A stretch of 64,000 nt of DNA from assembly GCF_015291625.1 (NCBI RefSeq), contig NZ_CP030047.1:8364501-8428500 (forward strand), read 5' to 3'. Numbering within the stretch: the stretch's first letter is position 1; the number at the start of each line of letters is the position of its first letter. The DNA is from Bradyrhizobium sp. CCBAU 53421. Lineage in GTDB: Bacteria; Pseudomonadota; Alphaproteobacteria; Rhizobiales; Xanthobacteraceae. Positions 16,189-25,069 of this stretch are shown piece after piece. The notes below the pieces were generated by a model. The model ran no database searches. It was given only the letters and a program-made list of their open reading frames with translations, and had not been told where the DNA came from. The position numbers and the translations under genes are program-made.

Positions 16189-18240
16189 ATGCGCGCGGAA
16201 GAGCCGTTCCTGGTCCGCCACGCGGATCTGATCTTCGCGTTGAAGACGTTCGCCGCGTCGATGCTGGCGCTGGTCATCGCACTGGCGATCGATCTGCCGC
16301 GGCCCTATTGGGCGATGGCGACGGTCTATATCACGTCGCAGCCGCTGGCCGGCGCGACCAGCTCGAAGGCGTTCTTCCGCGTGATCGGCACCCTGGTCGG
16401 CGCGAGCATGACGGTCGCCCTGGTGCCGAACCTGATCAACGCGCCGGAGCTGCTGTGCCTCGCGATCGCGCTCTGGGTCGGACTCTGCCTCTACCTTTCG
16501 CTGCTCGACGGCACGCCGCGCAGCTATGTCTTCATGCTGGGCGGCTACACCGTCGCACTGATCGGCTTTCCGTCGGTGGCCGACCCCGGCAGCATCTTCG
16601 ATGTCGCGCTGGCGCGGGTCGAGGAGATCTCGCTCGGCATCATCTGTGCGAGCCTGGTGTCGACCGTGGTGTTTCCGCGCAGCGTCGCGCCGGCGGTCGG
16701 CGGCCGCGTCGGGAGCTGGCTGTCGGATGCGCGCCGGCTGTCCCGCGACGTGCTGCTCGATCACGGGACCAGCGAGACGCGAAGGGCGCAGCGGCTTCGC
16801 CTTGCGACCGACATCGTCGAGATCGATACGCTGGCGACCCATGTCGCCTATGACCGGCTCGCCGAAATCGGCACCGTGCGCGGCCTCGGCGAGATCCGGC
16901 TGCGCATGCTGATGCTGTTGCCGATCATCACGTCGATCGAAGACCGGCTCGCCGCGCTCGGCGAAGCGGCGCTGCAAAGGCAGCCGGAGCTGCGGCACCT
17001 GATCAGCGATCTCGCCGCCTGGATCATCGACGACGATCGCCAACGGCAATCCGGCGACGAGATCCGCGCTGCGATCGCCGAGCGGCAGTCTGCCCTCGAC
17101 GGCCTCGCGCCGCGGGAGCGCATCATCACGATCAGCCTGCTGCTCCGGCTCCGCGAGCTGGTCGACATCTCGGCCGACTGCCGCGCAATCGGCGATGCGA
17201 TTGCCGCGGGCCGGGATATCTCCAGCGTGCCGCTGGCATTCCACCCGGAATCCGGGGCCGCGCCGGTCCGTCATCGCGACCACGGCATGGCGCTGTGGTC
17301 GGCCGCGGGGGCGGCGGTCGCCATCCTGATCTGCTGCGGCCTGTGGATTGCGACCGGCTGGGCCGACGGCGCCTCGGCGCCGATGATGGCCGCGGTCGCC
17401 TGCTCCTTCTTCGCCGCGCAGGATGAGCCGGCGCGCAGCATCCGGGCCTTCGGCCTGTTTTCGCTGGTCGCGATCGTCGTCGTCGCGATCTATCAGTTCG
17501 CGCTGGTGCCGGGCATCTCCCATGTCGAGGTGCTGATCGCCGCGCTGGCGCCGACCTTCCTGACGTACGGCTTCCTGATCGCGCGGCCCAAAACCGCGCC
17601 GATCGGCATGGCGCTCGCCGCCAACACCGCGACGCTGCTGGCGCTGCAATCGACCTACAGCGCGGATTTTGCCAGCTTTGCCAACACGTCGGTCGCCTTC
17701 TTCCTCGGCGTCGTCATCGCCGAGATCGTGACGCGGATCGCGCGCGGCGTCGGCGCCGAATGGATCGCCAAGCGGCTGATGACGTCGGGCTGGCAGACGC
17801 TCGCGGTCGCAGCCGAGCGGCGCGGCCACGGCGACCGCGCGCAGTTTGCCGGCCTGATGCTGCATCGGCTCGGCCTCCTGGTGCAGCGCATCGCCTTCAT
17901 CTCCGAAAGCGACCGCCGCGATGCCGACAGCCTGGTCCAGCTGCGCATCGGGCTCAACATCATCGACCTCAGGCGGGCCCGCTACGGCCTCGCCGCATCG
18001 ACCGTGCGTACAATCGACGACATGCTGGACGACCTCGCGGCCGCGTTTCGCGCCCATGCCGACGAGGCGATGCCGGCCGAATTGCTGTCATGCGTCGATG
18101 CGGCGGTGACCGCGGTGGTCAAGGATCCCAATGAGCGCGCGCGGGACGATGCATTGCTTGGCCTCGTCGGCATCCGCCGTGGCCTGTTTCCGGATGCACC
18201 TGCGTATCGATCGCAGCCCGAGGAGAGTTTTGCTGCATGA
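16189..18240 (+). CDS. FUSC-family inner-membrane efflux protein (AaeB-like)
   Basis: 683 residues. Two hydrophobic blocks (about residues 20-160 and 365-510) alternate with two large soluble segments, the layout of fusaric-acid-resistance/AaeB proteins that export aromatic carboxylic acids. PYWAMATVYITSQPLAGATSSKAFFR near residue 45 is typical of the first block. The stop overlaps the DUF1656 start by four bases (ATGA, 18237-18240), so translation is coupled. With DUF1656 and HlyD partners it probably forms a tripartite pump; the outer-membrane channel is not here. Substrate unknown. Confidence 0.9.
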   Translation: MRAEEPFLVRHADLIFALKTFAASMLALVIALAIDLPRPYWAMATVYITSQPLAGATSSKAFFRVIGTLVGASMTVALVPNLINAPELLCLAIALWVGLCLYLSLLDGTPRSYVFMLGGYTVALIGFPSVADPGSIFDVALARVEEISLGIICASLVSTVVFPRSVAPAVGGRVGSWLSDARRLSRDVLLDHGTSETRRAQRLRLATDIVEIDTLATHVAYDRLAEIGTVRGLGEIRLRMLMLLPIITSIEDRLAALGEAALQRQPELRHLISDLAAWIIDDDRQRQSGDEIRAAIAERQSALDGLAPRERIITISLLLRLRELVDISADCRAIGDAIAAGRDISSVPLAFHPESGAAPVRHRDHGMALWSAAGAAVAILICCGLWIATGWADGASAPMMAAVACSFFAAQDEPARSIRAFGLFSLVAIVVVAIYQFALVPGISHVEVLIAALAPTFLTYGFLIARPKTAPIGMALAANTATLLALQSTYSADFASFANTSVAFFLGVVIAEIVTRIARGVGAEWIAKRLMTSGWQTLAVAAERRGHGDRAQFAGLMLHRLGLLVQRIAFISESDRRDADSLVQLRIGLNIIDLRRARYGLAASTVRTIDDMLDDLAAAFRAHADEAMPAELLSCVDAAVTAVVKDPNERARDDALLGLVGIRRGLFPDAPAYRSQPEESFAA

Positions 18241-18443
18241 GATATGAGCTCGACATCTACGGTGTCCTGGTCCCGGCGCTGCTGCTGTGGCTGATCGTTG
18301 CCTACGCGCTGAGCGCGGTGGTGAGCCGGATCATGCAGCGCTTCGGGCTCTACCGGCTGGTCTGGCACCGCGCGCTGTTCAATTTCGCCCTGTATGTATG
18401 CCTGCTGGGCATGGTCGTCTATCTTTCGGAGTTTTTGCCATGA
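18237..18443 (+). CDS. DUF1656 membrane protein (AaeX-like)
   Basis: 68 residues with two membrane helices (VPALLLWLIVAYALSAVV near residue 10, then LFNFALYVCLLGMVVYL near the end). DUF1656 proteins accompany FUSC and HlyD components in aromatic acid efflux operons. It overlaps the gene before it by four bases and the gene after it by four (18440-18443). Its exact role in the pump is unknown. Confidence 0.88.
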   Translation: MRYELDIYGVLVPALLLWLIVAYALSAVVSRIMQRFGLYRLVWHRALFNFALYVCLLGMVVYLSEFLP

Positions 18444-19306
18444 AGGGGAATTTCGCCTGGCTCGGCCGGGTTGCGCTGACCGCGGTCGCGCTCGTTGCCG
18501 CGCTTGCCGTCGGCCGCGCGCTCTGGGCCTACTATATGGAGTCGCCGTGGACTCGTGACGGCAGGGTCCGCGCCGATGTGGTTCAGGTCGCTCCCGACGT
18601 ATCCGGATTCGTCACCGACGTGCTGGTCAAGGACAATCAACAGGTGCATCGCGGCGATATCCTGTTCCGGATCGATCGCGCCCGCTTTGCCCTGGCGTTG
18701 CAGCAGGCCGACGCGGCGGTCGCCGGCCATCGCGCGACGCTGGATCAGGCCGACGCCGACCTCAAACGCTACAGCGCGCTGACCACCGATGCGGTGTCGC
18801 AGCAGAAGCAGGAGCAGGTTCTGGCCACGCAGCTTCAGGCCAAGGCCGCCTATGACCAGTCGGTCGCCGATCGCGCGGTGGCGCAGCTCAACCTCGATCG
18901 CAGCGAGGTGCATGCATCTGTCAACGGCACCATCACCAATATGGACCTGCGGCCCGGCGCCTACGTTACCGCGGGCAAGGGCGTCATGGCGCTGGTCGAC
19001 ACCGATACGCTGCATGTCGAGGGCTATTTCGAGGAGACCAAGCTCGCGCGCATTCGCGTCGGCGACAAGGCGCAGGTCCGGCTGATGGGCGAGCCGGTCC
19101 GGCTCACCGGACACGTCGAGAGCATTGCGGCCGGCATCGCGGACCGCGACCGCACGGACGGCGCGAACCTGCTCGCAAACGTCAATCCGACCTTCAGCTG
19201 GGTCCGGCTCGCACAGCGTGTCCCGGTGCGCATCACGCTCGATCACCTGCCGGATCGCATCGCACTGGTCGCCGGCCGCTCGGCAACGGTCGAGATCATG
19301 GACTAG
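18440..19306 (+). CDS. HlyD-family periplasmic adaptor of the efflux pump (AaeA-like)
   Basis: 288 residues from the ATG at 18440, preceded by a GGAG site. An N-terminal anchor (residues 8-30) is followed by the biotinyl-lipoyl half QVAPDVSGFVTDVLVKDNQQV, a coiled-coil hairpin (about 90-155) and the second lipoyl half with DLRPGAYVTAGKGVMALVD, then a beta-barrel domain (HVEGYFEETKLARIRVGD). It would link the FUSC pump to an outer-membrane channel. Its stop overlaps the stop of the convergent TPR gene (19303-19306). Confidence 0.92.
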   Translation: MKGNFAWLGRVALTAVALVAALAVGRALWAYYMESPWTRDGRVRADVVQVAPDVSGFVTDVLVKDNQQVHRGDILFRIDRARFALALQQADAAVAGHRATLDQADADLKRYSALTTDAVSQQKQEQVLATQLQAKAAYDQSVADRAVAQLNLDRSEVHASVNGTITNMDLRPGAYVTAGKGVMALVDTDTLHVEGYFEETKLARIRVGDKAQVRLMGEPVRLTGHVESIAAGIADRDRTDGANLLANVNPTFSWVRLAQRVPVRITLDHLPDRIALVAGRSATVEIMD

Positions 19307-20169
19307 TGCACGCCGTAGCGGGTGAAGTCGTCGCCGATGCTGCCCTGGATCGCCTTGGCCGCCGCGATATCGACATTGCCACCGGCCTTGTCGCCCTGCT
19401 TCAGCTTCGCCAGCCCGCGTCCATAGAGCGCGCTTGCCAGCTTCGGGTCGATGCGAAGAGCCGAGCTATAGTCGTCGATGGCTGCGCCAAGCTCGCCGGT
19501 CTTCAGATAGATCAGGCCGCGCGAGTCAAAGGTAGCAGCGTTGGCCGACCCCGATTGCAGCGCCTTGTTGCAGTCTTGCAGCGCCTCCTGCAACGCGCCA
19601 AGAATGGCGCGGCTCCAGCAGCGTCCGTTCCACACGCCGTCCAGGTTCGGCTCGAGGCGAATGGCCTGATCGTAGTCTTTCACGGCGCGGGTATAATCAT
19701 TCTTCTTCAGGTAGGCACCGGCGCGGTTGGCAAAGGCTTCGCCGTAATTCGGGTTGAGCTTGATGGCCTCATCGAACGCGTCGGTCGCGCGATCGTAGTC
19801 GCGCTTCCTGAAATAGGCCACGCCGCGGTTGTTGAACGGCTTGGTGTAGGTCGGATTGAGCTCGATGGATCGATCGAAATCCTGGATGGCGCGGTCATAG
19901 TCTGCCTTGGCGGCGTAGGCATTGCCGCGGTTGTTGTAGGCGATCGCAAGGCCGGCCGGCGTCATGTCCTGACCCGCATCGATCAAGGCCGTACAGGCAC
20001 CAATGCGTGCGTCGACCTGCGCGTGATCGAGGCCGCTGCACAGCTCGATGTTCCGCAGGTAGTTGCTCTTTTGCTTCGGGTTCTGCGCGCCCGCCGGCGA
20101 TGCGAGCAACAGCAGGATGAACAGCGCCGCACGGCCGCCGCTGCCCCCGGAAGCTGCGCGAGGCTTCAT
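19303..20169 (-). CDS. Exported TPR-repeat protein
   Basis: 288 residues from the ATG at 20169, chosen because it starts a clear signal peptide (basic residues, ALFILLLLASPAGA, cleavage before QNPKQ). In-frame upstream starts extend to 20259 and would overlap the fecR-like gene. About six tetratricopeptide repeats follow (AYNNRGNAYAAKADYDRAIQ, FNNRGVAYFRKRDYDRATD and similar), so it is probably a periplasmic scaffold. It may be cotranscribed with the FecR-domain gene upstream. Partners are unknown. Confidence 0.83.
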   Translation of the reverse strand: MKPRAASGGSGGRAALFILLLLASPAGAQNPKQKSNYLRNIELCSGLDHAQVDARIGACTALIDAGQDMTPAGLAIAYNNRGNAYAAKADYDRAIQDFDRSIELNPTYTKPFNNRGVAYFRKRDYDRATDAFDEAIKLNPNYGEAFANRAGAYLKKNDYTRAVKDYDQAIRLEPNLDGVWNGRCWSRAILGALQEALQDCNKALQSGSANAATFDSRGLIYLKTGELGAAIDDYSSALRIDPKLASALYGRGLAKLKQGDKAGGNVDIAAAKAIQGSIGDDFTRYGVH

Positions 20170-20243
20170 ATCGGGCTCCGGTTTTGACGACGCCGCGTCA
20201 CTGGTTTCCATGAATGGCCGCTCAAGGCCGACGCCCTGCTCGC

Positions 20244-20900
20244 CTAGCACCCTCGACAAACATTCGGATTGAACCTGTGGTGGGTGTTTTGCTCGGGCTG
20301 CGGCGCCATGCGTGTCGCGGGCTTCCTGAGCAGCTTGCTCTTGCCCTCTTCCACAAGCGTCGCGAACCTGACCGTTCCATCGTCGGAGATTTCGATGCGC
20401 GGCGTGGTGCCTCGAATTCCCATCGTCGCGGCGGGCGTGTCGATCTTCATGTCACCGGTCTTCGCGACGTTGCCGGCAACGAAGGTGAAGGTGCCATTGG
20501 CCAGCTTGAACAAGGTCGAATTCGACTTGCCGTTCGGGTCGTATACAAACTCGGTCAGGGTCATCTTGGCATTGCTCGACAGATTGAACGAGGTACCATC
20601 GGTGAAGTTGATCCCGACGCGTCCATCGACTCCGGTCTGCACAACATCGCCCAAATAGACGGGGTCGCCAACCTGCGTCTGAGGCAGTTTGTCGGGCAGC
20701 CCTGCTTGAACGACGACTGCACTCTCATGCTCGATCGTGACCGAACCGGTCGCCGTTACGACTCTCCCGATGAATTTCAAGGGAGAGTTCTGGACTGCGG
20801 GCTGCGCCGGCTCGGTTTGCGCCTGCACCTGGCCGGGTGCAAGAGTTGCGAGCGCCAGGACAAAGCCCGCAAGCAATTGAACAAGCAAATGGATGCGCAC
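20244..20900 (-). CDS. Exported FecR-domain protein
   Basis: 218 residues. The GTG at 20900 follows a strong AAGGAGGGGG site. The signal peptide (LLAGFVLALATLAPGQVQA) leads into a FecR domain at residues 45-175: ATGSVTIEHESAVV, GDPVYLGDVVQTGVDGRVGINFTDGTSFNLSS and MGIRGTTPRIEISDDGTV. There is no N-terminal anti-sigma domain or internal membrane helix, so it is a free periplasmic protein rather than a sigma regulator. It is divergent from the large repeat protein, whose N-terminal segment is itself FecR-like. It ends with a short Cys-containing tail (NVCRGC). Confidence 0.82.
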   Translation of the reverse strand: MRIHLLVQLLAGFVLALATLAPGQVQAQTEPAQPAVQNSPLKFIGRVVTATGSVTIEHESAVVVQAGLPDKLPQTQVGDPVYLGDVVQTGVDGRVGINFTDGTSFNLSSNAKMTLTEFVYDPNGKSNSTLFKLANGTFTFVAGNVAKTGDMKIDTPAATMGIRGTTPRIEISDDGTVRFATLVEEGKSKLLRKPATRMAPQPEQNTHHRFNPNVCRGC

Positions 20901-21301
20901 GATCCCCCTCCTTTGAGAAGATTTCGTCGTGTCGCAGCGCGATGGTAACCGGACCGTCGGGCCGAGACCGCAGGACCTTGAGTGCCAAATGAGTTGCCGC
21001 AGTCAGACCTAAGCACCTGACACAGTTAGACTAAAAATTAATAAGTGGACAATTTGCTTGGTAACTATACTATTAATCTCGTGGGGCTGCACGCGCGATA
21101 AAGGACAGCTGTTCTGCCATTTTCGTAAGGCTCCGCGCAGTACTGGAATTCGATTTTCACTACCGAATTTAGTTTCAATCAGGACGTTTCGGCGGGCAAG
21201 CCTATGGCTGTTGACGCGAGGATTTTTCACCTCGCGGCGAGCCAAACCAAAAAACTGCGGCAACCACGTTCCGTCTGAATTGCTCAGCAGGCGAAAAGCC
21301 A
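20901..21301. other. 401-base divergent intergenic region, AT-rich relative to neighbours
   Basis: The region between the fecR-like gene and the 1232-residue protein gene is visibly richer in A/T (21020-21080 and 21150-21180) than the surrounding coding DNA. It should hold both promoters, but I see no convincing -35/-10 pair, repeat or small gene. Confidence 0.4.
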
Positions 21302-24300
21302 ATGTTAGTTGCGTCCGGCGTCGAGTTCGGGGGCGTGTGCGTGGCCGCTTTGGGCCAGCCGCCACGATTGATCGGCAACATTCAGACGGCGATTGGCTGC
21401 GGCACTATCAGGCGTGCAAGCGGCATCGCGGTTCGAGGCGCGATTGGCGATCCCGTTCGCGACGGCGACGTCATCGAGGTCGCAGCTGGCGGGCGGATCG
21501 AGATACGCTTGATCGATGGCAGGGTGCTCGACGTGCCAGGCGGCACCTGCCTTGAGCTAAATGGGTGCGCGCAGGACCCCGGCGACATCGCGCAACCGGG
21601 CCTGCTCGCGAAGACCAGGGGCATCTTCCGTTCCATTGGCAGTTGGCTGGCGAGGTCGGGCACTCCGACAACGGCCCCGTCGGTGGGCAACATTCGAGCG
21701 GGCGGCTTCGGCACGCTGTCGCTCACCGCGCTGACCTTCTCGCTCCTGGAGGACGCCCGGGCTGCGGAGCCGAACGTCACGTTCCTGGACGACGACAGCA
21801 TCAGCTACAAGGACCTCCACCACGGCGTGTTTGAGCTCGTGACCAAGGAGGCAATCCCTCGGCACATCATTGTCGAGGATCCCGGCGAGACGATCGTCCT
21901 GAGCAAAAGAGGGTCCTCTGTCGGCGTAAGCCATGTCACGAATTCTCCTGCGCACATGGAGGAGTTGCGGGAGGCCCAACAGGAGGCGCTTGCCAATTTC
22001 GAGAAGGGAGCAGGATCAAAAGGGTCCGGCATGCCCGCCCTCGAAGGGTCGCCGTTGCTGCAACCGATCAATTTTCAGCCTGGCGCGCCGCCACTGACGC
22101 AAGATCCGCTCGCGCCCGTGCCGGAGGTTATCTTCGCCACCATTCAGACCTTCAAGCCACCGCCGGTGCCACCGAGCCTGAACCTCGGAGCAGGGATCGC
22201 AGAAATCGACACGGCGAAATTTGACAACTTCAGTGCAGCGAGCGGGACTTTTTCTGCGAGCAGCAAGAACGGTGCAGTGACATTCGGCATCGGCGGAGGA
22301 ATTGCAGGCAACGTGGTGCTGGGCCAGTTGACCTACGACGTGTCGAGCACTGGACAGTTTGGCACGCTCTACCTCAACAGCGCGACGGGAAACTACACAT
22401 TCGTTCCGAACAATGCCGCGATCAACGCGCTGAAGGTCAACTCGAGCCAAAGCTTCGTTATCACCGTATCGGATGGCACGCTCGCGACGAGTGAGAGCTT
22501 CAACATCACCATCGTCGGGGTCGATGATGCCTCCATCATCTCCGGAGCCAAGGCTGGCGCGGTGGTGGGGGCAGTCGGTGTCAGCGGAGCCTCGCCCGGT
22601 CTGCTCATCGCGACCGGCACGCTCACCGATACCGATGTCGACGACCCCGCCAACACCTTCACCGCGGTGAACGTGCCGACGGCAAGCACGGGCGGGCATG
22701 GCACATTCACACTAACGACGGCCGGCGTGTGGACCTATACGCTCAACAACGCCGACGGCTCCGTGCAAGCCCTCCATGTCGGCGACACGCTGACCGACAG
22801 CTTCACGGTGACCACGATCGGTGGAACGCCGCAGGTGGTGACAATCACCATCCACGGCCCGCTGATCGAGGCCAGAACGGCGCCGTCCCTGACGCTGAGC
22901 GAGACGCATCTGACAGCGACGGCGCTGGACGACCACATCGCCGGCTCGGCACCGGACGCCGCGTTGACGACGACCTCTGGCGAGTTCTCGGCGGCATTCG
23001 TTACCGAAGCGGGTCTGGCAGTCAGCTACGCGCTGACGATCACCGGCGGCAACGGTGCAGCGTCCGGGCTGATCGACTCGCACACCGGCCTCTCCGACGT
23101 GCTGGTTCTGAACGGTAACACCATCGAAGGCCATGTCGGCACAGCAAGCGGCACGCTCGCATTCACCATCACGGTCGATCCGGCCACGGGCCGCGTGACC
23201 TTCGTCGACCAGCGCGCGGTGGAACAATCGTCCGACACCAGCCCGGACAGCGGCGAAGCGATCGCGCTGGGGACGGGCATTGTAAACCTGATAGCGACGG
23301 TGACGAACAGCGACGGCCAGTACCAGGATATAAGCATCGATCTCGGCAAGCAGCTGACGATCACCGACGATGGCCCGAGCATCAAGGCGAACGCAACGAC
23401 CCCGTCGCTGACGCTGAGCGAGACGCATCTGACGGCAACTGCGCTGGACGACCACATCGCGGGCTCGGCACCGTGCGCGGCGCTGACGACGATTTCGGCT
23501 GATTTCTCGACGGCATTCACTTCGGTACAAGGCGCCGATGGCGCGACGACCCACTATGCCCTGATGATCAACGGAGGTAACAGCACTCCGTCCGGTCTGA
23601 CCGACTCACATACCGGCCTCGCCGACGTGCTGGTTCTGCACGGCAACACCATTGAAGGCCATGTTGGCACGGCAAGCGGGGAGCTGGCATTCACCATCGC
23701 GGTTGATCCGGCCACGGGAAGCGTCACCTTCACCGAGTATCGCGCGGTGACGCATCCGTCCTGCACCAGCGCCGACGAAGCCGTGTCGCTCACCTCCGGC
23801 ATCGTAGACCTCGTTGCCACCATCACCGACAAGGACGGCGACTTCCAGAGCGCGTCGATCGATCTCGGCAAGCAACTGACGATCACGGACGACAGTCCGA
23901 CGATTTGCAACTTTTCAAAGATTTGCGTCGCCGACCAGGACAATCAGTTCGCGACCGGTACTTACGATGTCAATTTCGGCGCTGACGGTGACGCCGCGAT
24001 GCTCGTTGCCATCCATAATGGTGCAGTTGGCAACACAGGATTCGATCTGGCGGCGTCGCACCTGGCCGACGGCAATACCGCGGTGCACGTCACTGGAAAT
24101 GGCGACAACTTCACCTTCTACTATTCAACCCACGAGGTGGGCGGCGGCGTCGAACTGGACGCCTATCGTGCGGATTGCGGCGGCACCCTCACCGATCCGT
24201 ATTTCAAGCTGCTGATCGATCCGCACGGAACCTTTTGCTTCAATCTCGAGAACGTCGATCTGCTCAAGGACGTCACCGCGACCGGCTCCGATTTCGGCGC

Positions 24301-25000
24301 CCCGGGCGACGCGAAGCCGTCACTGACCGCTGCGGACGGACAACTCGTTATCACCGGTTCTGATAGCTGCGGCCATCCCCTCGACGTAAAGTCGTCGAGC
24401 AGCGGGATTGCGGTCGGCGATTGCGGGCTGCAGATGGACCCCGACGAGCAGTTGAACCTCGCGTTCTCCGAGAAGCAGTCGCAAGTCGGTTTCACCCTCG
24501 CTCACTGGCAGGGTTGCGGCGCAGCGAACGTGACCTTCAAGGTCCTTGATGGCTGCGCCGATGTCCACGATTTCAACATCTGCGTTCCGAAGCCACCCGA
24601 TGGCTGCACCGGAATAGTGGTGAAGGAAACCTCGAATGCTTCGCTGATCAATACCTACACATTTGACAATACGACGTTGACCTACACGCTCTACGTCGGA
24701 AAGGAGTTCAATCAGGTCGAGGTTGACTACGATCATGCGGCAGGCGGCAACGCCACCTTCACGGTCAACAACATCGCCTATACCGAGAAGACGACCATCC
24801 CGGGCACCGATCTGCTGTTCGATGTGTCCGCCATCGACAAGGACGGCGATGCGGCCACGGCCATCCTTCCGGTCGATATTCAGGACCTCAAGACCTGGAC
24901 GTCTGCCCCGACATTCGCACCCAGCCCGGCAAGCGTTGCGATGGCCGGCAGCATTCTGTCAGACCCGGTTACACACGTGCAGCACGATCTGATCATGTAA
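21302..25000 (+). CDS. Large repeat surface protein (VCBS/T1SS-143-like), cysteine-rich, no RTX repeats
   Basis: 1232 residues. Residues 30-95 resemble a FecR/retention-type module (GDPVRDGDVIEVAAGGRIEIRL). A VCBS/cadherin-like section follows (about 300-520), then two tandem ~170-residue repeats starting SLTLSETHLTATALDDHIAGSAP near 528 and 700, and a C-terminal part with further beta modules. Such proteins are normally large adhesins exported by type I secretion. No GGxGxD nonapeptides are present near the end, and no type I secretion genes are nearby. Unusually, about 16 cysteines are spread through it, whereas type I substrates normally avoid them. It starts at ATG 21302 with a weak ribosome site. 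Confidence 0.72.
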   Translation: MLVASGVEFGGVCVAALGQPPRLIGNIQTAIGCGTIRRASGIAVRGAIGDPVRDGDVIEVAAGGRIEIRLIDGRVLDVPGGTCLELNGCAQDPGDIAQPGLLAKTRGIFRSIGSWLARSGTPTTAPSVGNIRAGGFGTLSLTALTFSLLEDARAAEPNVTFLDDDSISYKDLHHGVFELVTKEAIPRHIIVEDPGETIVLSKRGSSVGVSHVTNSPAHMEELREAQQEALANFEKGAGSKGSGMPALEGSPLLQPINFQPGAPPLTQDPLAPVPEVIFATIQTFKPPPVPPSLNLGAGIAEIDTAKFDNFSAASGTFSASSKNGAVTFGIGGGIAGNVVLGQLTYDVSSTGQFGTLYLNSATGNYTFVPNNAAINALKVNSSQSFVITVSDGTLATSESFNITIVGVDDASIISGAKAGAVVGAVGVSGASPGLLIATGTLTDTDVDDPANTFTAVNVPTASTGGHGTFTLTTAGVWTYTLNNADGSVQALHVGDTLTDSFTVTTIGGTPQVVTITIHGPLIEARTAPSLTLSETHLTATALDDHIAGSAPDAALTTTSGEFSAAFVTEAGLAVSYALTITGGNGAASGLIDSHTGLSDVLVLNGNTIEGHVGTASGTLAFTITVDPATGRVTFVDQRAVEQSSDTSPDSGEAIALGTGIVNLIATVTNSDGQYQDISIDLGKQLTITDDGPSIKANATTPSLTLSETHLTATALDDHIAGSAPCAALTTISADFSTAFTSVQGADGATTHYALMINGGNSTPSGLTDSHTGLADVLVLHGNTIEGHVGTASGELAFTIAVDPATGSVTFTEYRAVTHPSCTSADEAVSLTSGIVDLVATITDKDGDFQSASIDLGKQLTITDDSPTICNFSKICVADQDNQFATGTYDVNFGADGDAAMLVAIHNGAVGNTGFDLAASHLADGNTAVHVTGNGDNFTFYYSTHEVGGGVELDAYRADCGGTLTDPYFKLLIDPHGTFCFNLENVDLLKDVTATGSDFGAPGDAKPSLTAADGQLVITGSDSCGHPLDVKSSSSGIAVGDCGLQMDPDEQLNLAFSEKQSQVGFTLAHWQGCGAANVTFKVLDGCADVHDFNICVPKPPDGCTGIVVKETSNASLINTYTFDNTTLTYTLYVGKEFNQVEVDYDHAAGGNATFTVNNIAYTEKTTIPGTDLLFDVSAIDKDGDAATAILPVDIQDLKTWTSAPTFAPSPASVAMAGSILSDPVTHVQHDLIM

Positions 25001-25022
25001 GGGCCCTGAAGCCTGGTGGAGG

Positions 25023-25057
25023 TCCTGGCCCGTGTCAGTTGTTGACGCGGGCCAGGA
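25023..25057. terminator. Strong bidirectional terminator
   Basis: A 15-bp stem (25023-25037 with 25043-25057) has one G-T wobble and a five-base loop, and TTGTTTCT follows on the + strand. It lies between the convergent stops of the repeat protein (25000) and phosphoesterase 1 (25070) and probably serves both. Confidence 0.85.
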
Positions 25058-25069
25058 TTGTTTCTCGCG

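Noticed and set aside
15793..18057. A 754-codon minus-strand open frame opposite marR and FUSC
   Set aside because: The translation is Arg/Asp/Gln/His-rich with no family resemblance; the + strand genes have clear families and coupled starts.
21055..21071. TTGCTT and TATACT as a sigma-70 promoter for the repeat protein
   Set aside because: The two elements are only five bases apart, so they cannot form a -35/-10 pair.
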